A DNA stretch of 64,000 nt from Paraburkholderia heleia NBRC 101817. GTDB lineage: Bacteria > Pseudomonadota > Gammaproteobacteria > Burkholderiales > Burkholderiaceae. This document shows, piece by piece, positions 38,969 to 48,582 of this stretch. A program made the translations under genes and the position numbers. The notes under the pieces are model-generated. The model did not search any database. It worked only from the letters and a program-made list of their open reading frames with translations, and was not told where the DNA came from. Position 1 is the stretch's first letter, and the number at the start of each line of letters is the position of its first letter. The stretch lies in NCBI RefSeq assembly GCF_000739775.1, contig NZ_BBJH01000031.1, forward strand, positions 62,001 through 126,000, given 5' to 3'.

Positions 38969-39086
38969 GACGATCTCTCTGGATGATGGCCGCGCCGGGG
39001 GACGCGGCCGGTAAGTCGGACGGCGCACGCGGCGCCGCGATTCGAACTCCGGTGCGCGGCTTGCACGCGCCGGACGTTGGCGGCAA

Positions 39087-39689
39087 TCAGGCGCCGGAAG
39101 CGGCCGCGGCGGAAGCTGCCTTGTCCTTCTTCGACTTCTTCGGTTTTTTCGCTTTCGTATCGGATGCCGAGGCCGGCGCAGCCGCAGCGGAGCCTGCTTC
39201 GGACGCACTGGCTGCCGCGGCTGCCTTGTCCTTCTTGCTCTTGTGTTTCGCCTTGCCGGCCGCCGTTTCCGAGGCGGCTTGCGTCGGGGTCGCGGCCGCC
39301 GGCGTCTGCGCCGTCATCGGATTGGCCGTGGTCGCGGCGGGTGCGGCGCTCTTGGCAGCGGCGCTCCTGCTGCCGCTTTTGCTGCTTTGCGCGCTAGCCG
39401 TCTTGCCCGCCGGCGGCGCCGAGGAGCCGTTGATCGTGAGCCCTGCCGCCTCGAGGTTCTGCACCGACTTCGGGCCGATGCCCTTGACGCGGTTCACGAG
39501 GTCGTCGGCGTCCTTGAACGGGCCGTTCTTCGTGCGTTCGTCGATGATCGCCCTGGCATGGACGGGGCCGATACCCTTGACCGATTCGAGCGCAGTTTGG
39601 TCGGCGGTGTTCACTTCCACGGCTGCGGCGAGCACGGCGGACAGCGACAGGCCGATTGCGAGGAACAGCATCAGCAGCTTCTTGAGCAT
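39087..39689 (-). CDS. ComEA-like helix-hairpin-helix protein with basic tail
   Basis: Exported DNA-binding protein resembling ComEA, which pulls DNA into the periplasm during natural transformation. A signal peptide covers residues 1-24 (MLKKLLMLFLAIGLSLSAVLAAA). The double HhH domain (25-90) reads VEVNTADQTALESVKGIGP and VNRVKGIGPKSVQNLEAAGL. The remaining 110 residues are an Ala/Ser-rich tail with two lysine clusters (KHKSKKDKAA near 148 and KAKKPKKSKKDKAA near 181), not found in short ComEA proteins. The ATG at 39689 is chosen because it starts the signal peptide. DNA uptake is inferred; no other com gene is nearby. Confidence 0.88.
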   Translation of the reverse strand: MLKKLLMLFLAIGLSLSAVLAAAVEVNTADQTALESVKGIGPVHARAIIDERTKNGPFKDADDLVNRVKGIGPKSVQNLEAAGLTINGSSAPPAGKTASAQSSKSGSRSAAAKSAAPAATTANPMTAQTPAAATPTQAASETAAGKAKHKSKKDKAAAAASASEAGSAAAAPASASDTKAKKPKKSKKDKAASAAAASGA

Positions 39690-39907
39690 GGCAATCACTC
39701 CATTGAGGGCATTTCTGTGAGCCGGGAACGGACGACGCATCCAGCGAAGGGGGCTGCGGTACAAGAATAGGCCAGATGGCGCATCCGTGGATCGCGGGCG
39801 CTCGATTTATACCGGCCGACGTGTGGCAAGTAAATCGCACCGCACAATATTTAATACTTTTGTGCCATCGGGCGACGCGAAACGCGCGGCTTTCAGTTCA
39901 GGCCGGC

Positions 39908-41932
39908 TCAAATGCGATGAGGCCCGACGATGGCGAGCTTCGCCATGCGCCGGTAGAGCGTCGCGCGCGAGATGCCTAGCGCCTGCGCGGCGGCGTTCGG
40001 ACGCCAGCGGTGGGCCGTGAGTGCCGCGACGATGCGTGCGCGCTCGTCCTCGTCGGAGAGCGGCGGCGCTGGCGTCGCTGGCGGAATAGCGGCTGGGGAG
40101 CAGGGCGCCACGTGCGGCGCGTGTTGCGGCAGGCTCGCCGCGAGGTCGGCGCTCAGGTGCCGCGCTTCGACCAACACGGTGTCGCATACGGCGCATGCGT
40201 AGCGCATCGCATTGCGCAGTTGCCGCAGGTTGCCGGGCCACGCGAATTTCGCGAGCCGCATAGCGAGCGTGGCGTCGAGCGCGAGCGGCCGGCCGGCGGC
40301 CTGCGCTTCTTCCGCGAAGACCGTGTCGATGAGCATCGCGATGTCGCGTCGCTCGCGCAGCGGCGGCAGCGTGAGCACGGCGCCGCTCAAGCGGTAGTAG
40401 AGATCGTCGCGGAACGCGCCCGCACTCGCCATCCGCGCGAGGTCCCGGTGCGTTGCGCAGACCACGTCGAGGTCGACGCGCACCGGCGTTTCGCTGCCGA
40501 GCGGCAGGACTTCGCCCTCGGCCAGCACGCGCAACAGGCGGGTCTGCAGCGCGAGCGGCATATCGCCGATCTCGTCGAGAAAGAGCGTGCCGCCGTCGGC
40601 CATTGCGATCTTGCCGCGCGCGCCGTGCCGGCGCGCCCCGGTGAACGCGCCCGGAGCATAGCCGAACAGCTCGCTCTCGATCAGCGACTCGGGCAGCGCC
40701 CCGCAATTCACTGCGATGAACGGGCGATTGCGGCGCGCACTGGCGTCGTGAATGGCGCGTGCGAACACTTCCTTGCCGGCGCCGGTTTCGCCGAGCAGCA
40801 GGATCGGCAGGCGCTTGCCCGCCACGCGCTGCGCGATGCGCGCGTTCTCGGCCACGCGCGCGTCGGCGCTGCGCAGGAAGGGGCCGAGCGCGCTGCGGTC
40901 GTCTTCGTGCGCGTCGGCGGCGTCGCGCCGCAGCGGCATGGCGCCATGCGCGGCGCCCCCGCCGTGGCCGCTGCGTGCGCTGTGTCCATTATGTCCGCCG
41001 TAACCGCTGGCTCCGAGCGGCGCGCGAATGCGCGCGTACAGCATCGAGCCGTTCGCGCGCAGACGCAGCGCGGCGATGGTTTCGATGCGTCCGATGTCGC
41101 GCAACTGCACGTGCGACGAATCGAAGATCTCGTCGATGTGACGCGGCCCGTCCAGACAAGGCACGCATTCGCGCGCGCGCCGGTTCGCGGCGACCACGTT
41201 GCCGTTCTCGTCGAAGGCAATCAGCAGCTCGGGTTGCGCTTCCACGTAATTGCGATTCTGGTGACCGAAGAGTATCCAGCACGACGCGAGGCGATGCAGG
41301 AAATAGCCGTCTTCGATGAGCGTGGCGCTCTGGCGCACGAGCTGGTTGACGATGCGCTGGCTCTCGCGGTTGTCGGGCGACTGCACGGCCGACGCATCGA
41401 GCACGCCGATCAGCTCGCCGCCCGGCGCGAAGATCGGCGCCGCGCTGCACGTGAGCGTGGTGAACGCGGCGCGGAAATGGTCGGTCTTGTGCACCGTGAT
41501 GGGCGCAAGATCGGTGAGCACGTTCGCGATGCCGCAGGTGCCTTCCTCGCTCTCGGACCAGCACGAGCCGATATAGAGCCCCGCGTGCTTGAAGTCGTTG
41601 CGCCGCTCGCGGTCGAGGCGGTAGTCGATGGTCACGCCGTGCGCGTCGGTCAGCATCACGCAGTAATCGGCCTCGCGCACCATGTCGTGCAGCCGCGTGA
41701 GACATTGGCCCGAGGCGCGCAAAAAGGACTCTTCGCGATCGCGGATCTCGCGCAGCTCGGCGGCGCTCAGCACGCGCGGGCCGATCACGGAGCCGGGGTC
41801 CAGCTGATAGCGTTCGAACGAGCGCTGCCACGACGAGACGAGGCGCGGCGAATCGGCCGGCGCGGGCAGCCGGCCTTCTACGGCGCCGCGCACGCGCTCG
41901 GCGTGCCGGGTAGACGCAAGGGCGTAGGGCAT
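39908..41932 (-). CDS. acoR: Sigma-54-dependent activator of acetoin use
   Basis: Enhancer-binding protein that activates sigma-54 promoters. The 674-residue protein has an N-terminal GAF-type sensing region (about 75-240), a PAS-like segment, a central AAA+ domain with Walker [17 protein letters not shown] near residue 380, the sigma-54 contact motif GAFTGA near 429, [12 protein letters not shown] (Walker B), and a C-terminal Fis-type helix-turn-helix ([16 protein letters not shown], about 645-662). It is divergent from acoX-acoABC-lipA, whose upstream region carries a near-consensus sigma-54 promoter and a palindrome that could be its site. Confidence 0.93.
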   Translation of the reverse strand: MPYALASTRHAERVRGAVEGRLPAPADSPRLVSSWQRSFERYQLDPGSVIGPRVLSAAELREIRDREESFLRASGQCLTRLHDMVREADYCVMLTDAHGVTIDYRLDRERRNDFKHAGLYIGSCWSESEEGTCGIANVLTDLAPITVHKTDHFRAAFTTLTCSAAPIFAPGGELIGVLDASAVQSPDNRESQRIVNQLVRQSATLIEDGYFLHRLASCWILFGHQNRNYVEAQPELLIAFDENGNVVAANRRARECVPCLDGPRHIDEIFDSSHVQLRDIGRIETIAALRLRANGSMLYARIRAPLGASGYGGHNGHSARSGHGGGAAHGAMPLRRDAADAHEDDRSALGPFLRSADARVAENARIAQRVAGKRLPILLLGETGAGKEVFARAIHDASARRNRPFIAVNCGALPESLIESELFGYAPGAFTGARRHGARGKIAMADGGTLFLDEIGDMPLALQTRLLRVLAEGEVLPLGSETPVRVDLDVVCATHRDLARMASAGAFRDDLYYRLSGAVLTLPPLRERRDIAMLIDTVFAEEAQAAGRPLALDATLAMRLAKFAWPGNLRQLRNAMRYACAVCDTVLVEARHLSADLAASLPQHAPHVAPCSPAAIPPATPAPPLSDEDERARIVAALTAHRWRPNAAAQALGISRATLYRRMAKLAIVGPHRI

Positions 41933-42066
41933 GAGCGGTTCCAGACGATGGCTCGCAAAGAGCGTCGGGGTAAGGTCGGGTTACGTCGGACCGGAAAGCG
42001 TTCGGCGGGAGTCTTTTGTAGCACATCCTTTGCGCGCGATCACACCGCAGCGCAGCATGCGAGACA

Positions 42067-42086
42067 GCTGAGACGATCGTCTCAGC
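42067..42086. promoter_or_regulatory. 20-bp perfect palindrome, candidate AcoR upstream activating site
   Basis: GCTGAGACGATCGTCTCAGC is a perfect palindrome about 257 bp before the sigma-54 promoter and 135 bp before the acoR start. That distance suits an enhancer site reached by DNA looping. Binding by AcoR is inferred from position. Confidence 0.6.
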
Positions 42087-42341
42087 GTGTCGCGTCGCGC
42101 ATTCCGGCGCGGTGGACAGCGGTGCCCGCTCGCCGCTCGGGTACGCCACGCGGGGCGATGCACGCTTTGCGTCGCGCGGGCGGCGGCCGGCGCGACCGGC
42201 GCATTGCCCGCGCGAGACGGCGGCTGAGACGCCGCGCGCGACGCCAATCGCGCCGGCGCCACGGCGCGCGATTGTCGCAGAACCGCCGCGGAACCCCGTC
42301 ACGCGGCCTTCTACGCGGAAGCATCGCGCCGTCGGCGTCAT

Positions 42342-42357
42342 TGGCATGACGCTTGCA
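42342..42357 (+). promoter_or_regulatory. Sigma-54 promoter of acoX-acoABC-lipA
   Basis: TGGCATG-ACGC-TTGCA matches the sigma-54 consensus (TGGCACG-N4-TTGCW) at all but one position, with the invariant GG and GC 12 bp apart. Transcription would start about 53 bp before acoX. Confidence 0.85.
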
Positions 42358-42420
42358 GAGTCTGCCGGCAGAAGCGGCGCACGGCAATTCAAGGTGCGAC
42401 GCCATCAGGAGACAAGACCC

Positions 42421-43488
42421 GTGACGACGCCCGTGACCGTAGGCGTGATCGCGAACCCCGCATCGGGCCGCGACATCCGCCGTCTCACTTCGCATGCATC
42501 CGTCTTTCCCACGGCCGAGAAGGCGAACATGGTGGTGCGCCTGCTCGCGGGCCTGGGCGCGCTCGGCGTGGCGCGCGTGCTCACGCTGCGCGACAACACC
42601 GGCGTGGCCGCGCTGCTCCTGCGCGCGATCGAGACGCACGCGGCCATTGCCGCGCACGAGCCCTGGCCCGAGGTCGTGTTCGTCGATCTGCCCGTGAGCG
42701 AAAGCGTTGCCGATACGCACGCCGGCGTCGATTACATGGTGCGTGAGGAAGTTGCGCTGATCGCGGTGCTGGGCGGCGACGGCACCCATCGCGCCGTCGC
42801 GGCGCATTGCGGCACGACGCCGCTGCTCGCGCTCTCGACGGGCACCAACAACGCCTTTCCCGAACTGCGCGAGGCCACCGTCGCGGGCCTCGCTGGCGCG
42901 CTCGTCGCGACCGGCGCGGTGCCCGCGGAGGCGGCGCTCTCGCGCAACAAGCGGCTCGTCGCGCGCTGCGTGGAAGGGCCGTCGCGCGGGCGCGAGGAAA
43001 TCGCGCTGGTCGACATTTGCGTGGCGCGTCAGCTGTTCATCGGTGCGCGCGCGATTTCGGAAAGTTCGGATATCGAATCGCTTTTTCTGACCTTTGCGCC
43101 GCCCGACGGCATCGGTCTCTCGTCGATTGGCGGGGCGTGGGCGCCAGTCGGGCGCGACGCGGCACACGGCCTGCATATGACGTTCGCGCAGGCGGGCGCG
43201 CCCGAGGGCAGCGGCGTGGGCGTCCCGTTGCTGGCGCCGATTGCGCCGGGCCGCGTCGAGCGCCTGACGATGCGCACCTGCCAGCGCCTCGAAGTCGGCG
43301 TGGCGCTGTCACTCGAAGCGGACCACGGCACGCTCGCGTTCGACGGCGAGCGTGAGATCGAACCGGCGCGCGGCGACCGCTATGAAGTCACGCTCGACTG
43401 GAACGGTCCGCTGACCGTCGATGTCGCGCGCACGCTGCGTTATGCGGCGTCGCACCAGTTGCTGCGCGAGGCCGCCGCGCGTGCCTAG
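42421..43488 (+). CDS. acoX: Acetoin catabolism protein AcoX, NAD kinase-like
   Basis: AcoX proteins are coded first in many aco operons; the biochemical role is still unclear. The 355-residue sequence has the ATP-NAD kinase fold signature: VGVIANPASGRDIRRL at the N terminus and VLGGDGTHRAVAAHC with the GGDGT motif near residue 117, then LSTGTNNAFPEL. It may phosphorylate a nucleotide or related metabolite, but this is not established. The start is GTG at 42421 with AGGAGA 9 nt before; open frame upstream overlaps the promoter. It precedes an SDR gene and acoABC. Confidence 0.9.
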   Translation: MTTPVTVGVIANPASGRDIRRLTSHASVFPTAEKANMVVRLLAGLGALGVARVLTLRDNTGVAALLLRAIETHAAIAAHEPWPEVVFVDLPVSESVADTHAGVDYMVREEVALIAVLGGDGTHRAVAAHCGTTPLLALSTGTNNAFPELREATVAGLAGALVATGAVPAEAALSRNKRLVARCVEGPSRGREEIALVDICVARQLFIGARAISESSDIESLFLTFAPPDGIGLSSIGGAWAPVGRDAAHGLHMTFAQAGAPEGSGVGVPLLAPIAPGRVERLTMRTCQRLEVGVALSLEADHGTLAFDGEREIEPARGDRYEVTLDWNGPLTVDVARTLRYAASHQLLREAAARA

Positions 43489-43537
43489 CGATCTGGCTTG
43501 CTTCCACCACTCGTAACCGAAAGAAGGAGACATCAGT

Positions 43538-44314
43538 ATGGACACACCCTTGAAAGGCCAGGTCGCGATCGTGACTGGCGGCGCACGCGGCATCGGCCGC
43601 GGCATTGCGCTCACGCTCGCGCAGGCCGGCGCGGACGTGCTGCTCGCGGATCTGCTCGAAGAACCGCTTGCCGCGACTGCGGATGAAATACGGGCGTTGG
43701 GCAGACGCGCCGCCTTCGCCAAGGTCGACGTCACCCAGGCCGTTCAGCTCGAAGGGCTGGTCTCGCAGGCGCTCTCGGAATTCGGCGGTCTCGATATTCT
43801 CGTGAACTGCGCCGGCGTGATTTCCATTAATCCGGTATCCGAATTAACCGAGCGGGACTGGGATTTCGTCATGGGCGTCAATGCGAAAGGCGTGTTCCTA
43901 GGCTGCAAGGCTGCGTTGCCGCATTTCCGTACGCAAAAGCGCGGTCGGATCATCAACGTCGCTTCGATCGCGGGCAAGGAAGGATTCCCGAATCTCGCGC
44001 ATTACAGCGCCTCGAAATTCGCGGTGGTCGGCTTCACCAACGCGCTCGCCAAGGAAGTCGCGCGCGAAGGCATCACCGTGAACGCAATATGTCCCGGCAT
44101 CGTGCGCACGTATATGTGGGACCGGCTGTCCGACGAATGGAAGAACGAGGGCGAGAGCGTCGAAGCGTCCTGGCAGCGCCATCAGATCACGCTGATCCCG
44201 CAGGGCCGCGCGCAAACGCCGGAGGACATGGGGCGGCTCGCCCTGTTCTTCGCGACGATGGACAACGTCACGGGCCAGTCGGTGAACGTCGACGGCGGTT
44301 TTACGTTTCATTAG
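43538..44314 (+). CDS. SDR-family oxidoreductase, probable acetoin/2,3-butanediol dehydrogenase
   Basis: A classical 258-residue short-chain dehydrogenase. VAIVTGGARGIGRGIALTLA near residue 10 binds the cofactor, and D at the end of the second strand (VLLADLLEE) favours NAD. The catalytic Ser in IINVASIAGKEG and the YSASK motif near residue 156 are intact. Its place between acoX and acoA suggests conversion of 2,3-butanediol to acetoin, or of acetoin to diacetyl, feeding the complex. The exact substrate is inferred. GAAGGAG lies 8 nt before the ATG. Confidence 0.85.
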   Translation: MDTPLKGQVAIVTGGARGIGRGIALTLAQAGADVLLADLLEEPLAATADEIRALGRRAAFAKVDVTQAVQLEGLVSQALSEFGGLDILVNCAGVISINPVSELTERDWDFVMGVNAKGVFLGCKAALPHFRTQKRGRIINVASIAGKEGFPNLAHYSASKFAVVGFTNALAKEVAREGITVNAICPGIVRTYMWDRLSDEWKNEGESVEASWQRHQITLIPQGRAQTPEDMGRLALFFATMDNVTGQSVNVDGGFTFH

Positions 44315-44382
44315 GAGCATTGGCATTTCCTGCAGCAGGCTTGAACCAGAGCGGTACAGCGTCGTACATTCAGGAGACAACC

Positions 44383-45360
44383 ATGTCAGTTCAGTTGAAC
44401 AAGGAGCAGTTGCTCACCGCGTATCGCTCGATGCGCACGATTCGCGAGTTCGAGGAACGCTTGCACGTCGAATTCGCGACCGGCGAAATTCCAGGCTTCG
44501 TGCACCTGTACGCGGGCGAGGAGGCGTCCGCAGTCGGCACGATGAGCCATCTGAACGATGCCGACTACGTTGCCACCACGCACCGCGGCCACGGCCACTG
44601 CATTGCCAAGGGCGTGGACGTGCGCGAGATGATGGCCGAGATCTACGGCCGGGCCACGGGCTCGTGCCGGGGCAAGGGCGGCTCGATGCATATCGCCGAT
44701 CTGTCGAAGGGCATGCTGGGCGCGAACGGCATTGTGGGCGCCGGGGGGCCGCTCACCTGCGGTGCGGCGCTCGCTGCCAGGCAGAAGAAAACCGGCGGCG
44801 TGGGCGTGTGCTTCTTCGGTGACGGCGCGTCGAACCAGGGCGTGATCTTCGAGTCGATGAATCTCGCCTCCGTGTGGCGCCTGCCGGTGATCTTCGTCGC
44901 GGAGAACAACGGCTATGCCGAGGCGACGTCTTCCACATGGTCGGTCGCGGCCGACAACATCGCGGACCGTGCGAACGGCTTCGGCATGCCGGGCGTGATT
45001 GTCGACGGCTTCGACTTTTTCGCCGTGCACGAGGCGCTGGGCGAAGCCATCGCACGCGCGCGCAGCGGCGGCGGCCCGACGCTCGTGGAAATGAAACTCT
45101 CGCGCTATTTCGGCCATTTCGAAGGCGACGCGCAAACCTACCGCGCGCCTGGCGAAGTGCAGAAACTGCGCGAAGAAAAGGACTGTCTCAAGCGCTTCGA
45201 GGAGCGCGTGGTGCGCGCCGAACTCGCGAGCAGCGACGATCTGCGCAAGGTGGACACCGAAGTGAAGCAGCTGATCGACGATGCCGTGACGCAGGCCAAG
45301 GCCGCGCCGCTGCCGGCCGCTGAGGCGCTGCTCACCGACGTGTACGTGTCGTACCCTTAA
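44383..45360 (+). CDS. acoA: Acetoin dehydrogenase E1 alpha subunit
   Basis: ThDP-dependent E1 alpha that, with AcoB, cleaves acetoin to acetaldehyde and an acetyl group on lipoate. The 325-residue protein has TTHRGHGHCIAKG near residue 66, GRATGSCRGKGGSMHI near 88, and the ThDP motif GDGASNQGVIFESMNLASVW to NNGYAEAT near 146-188. It belongs to the pyruvate dehydrogenase E1-alpha family; acoX, acoB and acoC mark it as the acetoin enzyme. The ATG at 44383 follows AGGAGA. Confidence 0.95.
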   Translation: MSVQLNKEQLLTAYRSMRTIREFEERLHVEFATGEIPGFVHLYAGEEASAVGTMSHLNDADYVATTHRGHGHCIAKGVDVREMMAEIYGRATGSCRGKGGSMHIADLSKGMLGANGIVGAGGPLTCGAALAARQKKTGGVGVCFFGDGASNQGVIFESMNLASVWRLPVIFVAENNGYAEATSSTWSVAADNIADRANGFGMPGVIVDGFDFFAVHEALGEAIARARSGGGPTLVEMKLSRYFGHFEGDAQTYRAPGEVQKLREEKDCLKRFEERVVRAELASSDDLRKVDTEVKQLIDDAVTQAKAAPLPAAEALLTDVYVSYP

Positions 45361-45406
45361 GCGCCGTGCGCTCAAGTAATCAGGATTCCAGATCAAGGAG
45401 ACGAAA

Positions 45407-46411
45407 ATGGCACGGAAAATCACCTATTCGCAGGCCATCAACGAAGCGCTGGCCCAGGAGATGGGCCGCGACGAGAGCGTGATCGTGATGGGCGAAGACA
45501 ATGCGGGCGGCGCGGGTGCGCCCGGCGAACAGGACGCGTGGGGCGGCGTGCTCGGCGTGACGAAGGGCCTTTACGGCAAGTTCCCCGGGCGCGTGCTCGA
45601 TACGCCGCTTTCGGAAGGCGGCTTTATCGGCACGGCCGTGGGCGCGGCGGCATGCGGCATGCGTCCGGTCGCGGAGTTGATGTTCATCGATTTCATGGGC
45701 GTGTGCTTCGACCAGATCTTCAACCAGGCGGCGAAGTTCCGCTACATGTTTGGCGGCAAGGCGGTCACGCCGGTCGTGATTCGCACCATGTACGGGGCGG
45801 GCTTGCGCGCGGCTGCGCAGCACTCGCAGATGCTCACGTCGCTATTCACGCATATTCCCGGGCTGAAGGTCGTGTGCCCCGCCACGCCCTATGACGCAAA
45901 AGGCCTCATGATCGAGGCGATTCGCGACAACGATCCCGTGATTTTCTGCGAGCACAAGCTGCTCTACACGATGGAAGGCGACGTTCCGGAGGAATCCTAT
46001 TCGATTCCGTTCGGCGAGGCCAACATCGTGCGCGATGGCGACGACGTCACGATCGTCACCTATGGCCGCATGGTCCACTACGCGCTCGACGCCGCGCGGA
46101 AGCTCGCGAAAGACGGCATCGAGGCGGACGTGATCGATCTGCGCACCACGTCGCCGCTCGACGAGGAAACGATTCTCGAAAGCGCGCGCCGCACGGGCCG
46201 GGTCGTCGTCGTGGACGAAGCGAACCCGCGCTGCTCGATCGCAACCGACATCGCCGCGCTCGTCGGCCAAAAAGCGTTCAAGGAGCTCAAGGCGCCGGTC
46301 GGCATGGTCACGGCGCCGCATACGCCGGTGCCGTTCGCGGCATCGCTCGAAGACCTCTACATCCCTTCGGCAGACAAGATCGCCGAAGCCGCGCGCGCAG
46401 CAAGGAGCTGA
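45407..46411 (+). CDS. acoB: Acetoin dehydrogenase E1 beta subunit
   Basis: Partner of AcoA in the alpha2beta2 E1 of the acetoin dehydrogenase complex. The 334-residue protein has the transketolase-like fold: ITYSQAINEALAQEMGRDESVIVMGEDNAGG, then DTPLSEGGFIGTAVGAAACGMRPVAELMFIDF, and the C-terminal domain with VIDLRTTSPLDEETIL and VVVDEANPRCS. AAGGAGA precedes the ATG by 7 nt. It ends 4 bp before acoC. Confidence 0.95.
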   Translation: MARKITYSQAINEALAQEMGRDESVIVMGEDNAGGAGAPGEQDAWGGVLGVTKGLYGKFPGRVLDTPLSEGGFIGTAVGAAACGMRPVAELMFIDFMGVCFDQIFNQAAKFRYMFGGKAVTPVVIRTMYGAGLRAAAQHSQMLTSLFTHIPGLKVVCPATPYDAKGLMIEAIRDNDPVIFCEHKLLYTMEGDVPEESYSIPFGEANIVRDGDDVTIVTYGRMVHYALDAARKLAKDGIEADVIDLRTTSPLDEETILESARRTGRVVVVDEANPRCSIATDIAALVGQKAFKELKAPVGMVTAPHTPVPFAASLEDLYIPSADKIAEAARAARS

Positions 46412-46415
46412 AGTC

Positions 46416-47537
46416 ATGCCGATTCACATGATCACGATGCCCAAATGGGGCCTGTCGATGGAGCAGGGCCAGGTGAACGGCTGGCTCAAGTCCCCCGGCG
46501 ACAAGGTCAGCAAGGGCGATGAACTGCTCGACGTCGAGTCCGACAAGATCGCGTCAGGCGTCGAGTGCGCGTTCGAGGGCGTGTTGCGGCGGCAGATCGC
46601 GCAGGAGGGCGACACGCTGCCGGTGGGCGCGCTGCTGGGCGTGGTCGCCGATGCCGAAGCGGCCGACGCGGATATCGACGCCGCGGTGGCCGAATTCCAG
46701 CGCGACTTCGTGCCTGCGCAGGCGGGCGACGCCGACGCGGGGCCGCAACCGGAGAAGTCGCAGATCGGCGGCAGGACCGTGCGCTACCTGAAGCAGGGGG
46801 AAGGCGAGGGCGTGCCTGTCGTGCTGATCCACGGCTTTGGCGGCGATCTCAACAACTGGCTCTTCAACCACACCGATCTCGCGGCGCAGCGCACCGTCTG
46901 GGCGCTCGATCTGCCGGGGCACGGCGAGTCGGGCAAGGCGCTCGAGAGCGGGAGCCTCGACGAGCTTGCGCAAAGCGTGCTCGCGTTTCTCGACGCGCAG
47001 AAGATCGACCAGGCGCATCTCGTCGGGCACTCGCTGGGCGGTGCGGTGGCCATGGCGGTGGCCGAGCAGGCGCCCGGGCGCGTGGCTTCGCTCGCGCTGA
47101 TCTCCAGCGCGGGTCTGGGCAGCGAGATCGACGGCGCGTATATCGAGGGCTTCGTCGCGGCGGCGAACCGCAATGCGCTCAAGCCGCATGTGACGAAGCT
47201 TTTCGCCGATCCGGCGCTGGTCACGCGGCAACTCGTCGAGGATCTCGTGAAGTACAAGCGGCTCGAAGGCGTGCAGGCCGCGCTCGGCCAGATTGCCGGG
47301 CAGGCGTTCGAAGGCGGTGCGCAGCGGCGCGTGTTCCGCGCGCGCGTAGCGTCGCTCGCGCCGCGCGCGCTCGTGATCTGGGGCGAGTCCGACCAGATCA
47401 TACCGGCGCGCCATGCGCAGGGGTTGCCGTCGCAGGTGCGCGTGGAGGTGATCGCGGGCAAGGGGCACATGGTGCAGATGGAGGCGGCGCTGGAGGTCAA
47501 TCGCCTGCTCAAGGCCTTTTTCGACGAAGGAGCCTGA
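46416..47537 (+). CDS. acoC: Acetoin dehydrogenase E2-like protein: lipoyl domain plus alpha/beta hydrolase
   Basis: Accepts the acetyl group from E1 on its lipoyl arm and passes it to CoA. The lipoyl domain (1-80) carries lysine K44 in [11 protein letters not shown]. Instead of the usual E2 catalytic domain, the C-terminal part (about 110-370) is an alpha/beta hydrolase fold with [14 protein letters not shown], the nucleophile elbow [12 protein letters not shown] near residue 206 and a C-terminal GKGHMVQME histidine. This arrangement matches the AcoC proteins of Cupriavidus-like bacteria. It ends 2 bp before the lipA start codon. Confidence 0.94.
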   Translation: MPIHMITMPKWGLSMEQGQVNGWLKSPGDKVSKGDELLDVESDKIASGVECAFEGVLRRQIAQEGDTLPVGALLGVVADAEAADADIDAAVAEFQRDFVPAQAGDADAGPQPEKSQIGGRTVRYLKQGEGEGVPVVLIHGFGGDLNNWLFNHTDLAAQRTVWALDLPGHGESGKALESGSLDELAQSVLAFLDAQKIDQAHLVGHSLGGAVAMAVAEQAPGRVASLALISSAGLGSEIDGAYIEGFVAAANRNALKPHVTKLFADPALVTRQLVEDLVKYKRLEGVQAALGQIAGQAFEGGAQRRVFRARVASLAPRALVIWGESDQIIPARHAQGLPSQVRVEVIAGKGHMVQMEAALEVNRLLKAFFDEGA

Positions 47538-47539
47538 GC

Positions 47540-48538
47540 ATGGAGGCCGCCACGTTCCACACGTCCCACGTGTCGAGCACGGCGCTCGGTCAGGAGGGAC
47601 TGCGCAGCCGCGAGAAGCTCGCGCGGATTCCGGTGAAAATCGTGCCGCCCGCCGGCAGCGACACGGTCTTGCCGAAGCCGCCCTGGCTGCGTGCACGGCC
47701 GCTCATGAGCGAGACCGTAGCGGGCGTGGCGGCCGTATTGCGCGAGCACCGGCTTCATTCGGTATGCGAAGAAGCCATGTGCCCGAACATCGGCGAATGC
47801 TTTGCGCAGCGCACCGCGACTTTCATGATCATGGGCGGCCTTTGCACGCGGCGCTGCCCGTTCTGCGATGTCGCTCACGGACGGCCCGCGCCGCTCGACG
47901 AGGATGAGCCCGCGCACCTGGCGGCGGCCGTTGCGGCGCTGGGCTTGCGCCACGTCGTCATCACATCGGTCGATCGCGATGACTTGCGCGACGGCGGCGC
48001 GGCGCACTTCGCGCGCTGCATCGCACAGGTGCGCAAGGGTGTGCCGGGGATCGGCGTCGAGGTGCTGACGCCCGATTTTCGTGGACGAATCACGCGCGCG
48101 CTCGAGGCGCTTTCACACGCATGGCCCGACGTGTTCAATCACAACATCGAGACTGTGCCCGCGCTCTATCGCGCAGCGCGGCCGGGCGCGGACTATCGCG
48201 GTTCGCTCGATCTGCTGGCGCGCGCCAAAGCGGCCAATGGCGCGCTCGTCACGAAGTCGGGGCTCATGGTAGGGCTTGGGGAAACCGACGAAGCGTTACT
48301 CGAGACCATGCGCGACCTGCGCGAGCATCGCGTAGAAGTGCTGACGATAGGACAGTATCTCGCACCGTCGAGGTTTCATTTGCCGGTGAAGCGCTACATG
48401 CATCCCGACGAATTTGCCGGGTTGCGCGCGGCGGGGCTCGCGATGGGGTTCAGCGAAGTCGTGGCGGGGCCGCTCGTCCGTTCCTCGTATCATGCGGCCC
48501 AGACCGTGGAGGCGGCGCGGCAGGCCGAGGCGGATTGA
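47540..48538 (+). CDS. lipA: Lipoyl synthase within the acetoin operon
   Basis: Radical SAM enzyme that inserts two sulfur atoms into octanoyl groups on lipoyl domains. The 332-residue protein shows both cluster motifs: C76, C81 and C87 in [12 protein letters not shown] for the auxiliary cluster, and C102, C106 and C109 in CTRRCPFC for the radical SAM cluster; VRSSYHA with the conserved Ser is near the C terminus. The ATG at 47540 follows GAAGGAG and lies 2 bp after acoC. A housekeeping lipA next to lipB normally exists elsewhere, so this is probably a second, operon-specific copy that matures AcoC. Confidence 0.94.
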   Translation: MEAATFHTSHVSSTALGQEGLRSREKLARIPVKIVPPAGSDTVLPKPPWLRARPLMSETVAGVAAVLREHRLHSVCEEAMCPNIGECFAQRTATFMIMGGLCTRRCPFCDVAHGRPAPLDEDEPAHLAAAVAALGLRHVVITSVDRDDLRDGGAAHFARCIAQVRKGVPGIGVEVLTPDFRGRITRALEALSHAWPDVFNHNIETVPALYRAARPGADYRGSLDLLARAKAANGALVTKSGLMVGLGETDEALLETMRDLREHRVEVLTIGQYLAPSRFHLPVKRYMHPDEFAGLRAAGLAMGFSEVVAGPLVRSSYHAAQTVEAARQAEAD

Positions 48539-48582
48539 GCCATGTTTGCAACTAACCGCCGAGCGCATCTCGCGGCAACGGG

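Larger units (their letters stand above)
41933..42420. other. acoR-acoX divergent control region
   Basis: No gene in these 488 bases. It contains a 20-bp palindrome at 42067-42086, a partial repeat of it (TGAGACG at 42225-42231), a sigma-54 promoter at 42342-42357 and the acoX leader. The acoR promoter itself was not located with confidence. Confidence 0.75.

Noticed and set aside
40010-42349. Plus-strand reading frame of about 779 codons opposite acoR
   Set aside because: It runs across the acoR gene and most of the acoR-acoX control region, has no ribosome binding site and no domain.
46565-47539. N-terminal extension of lipA over acoC
   Set aside because: It is out of frame with acoC and Arg-rich; lipA has a good ATG with GAAGGAG at 47540 and a normal length from there.
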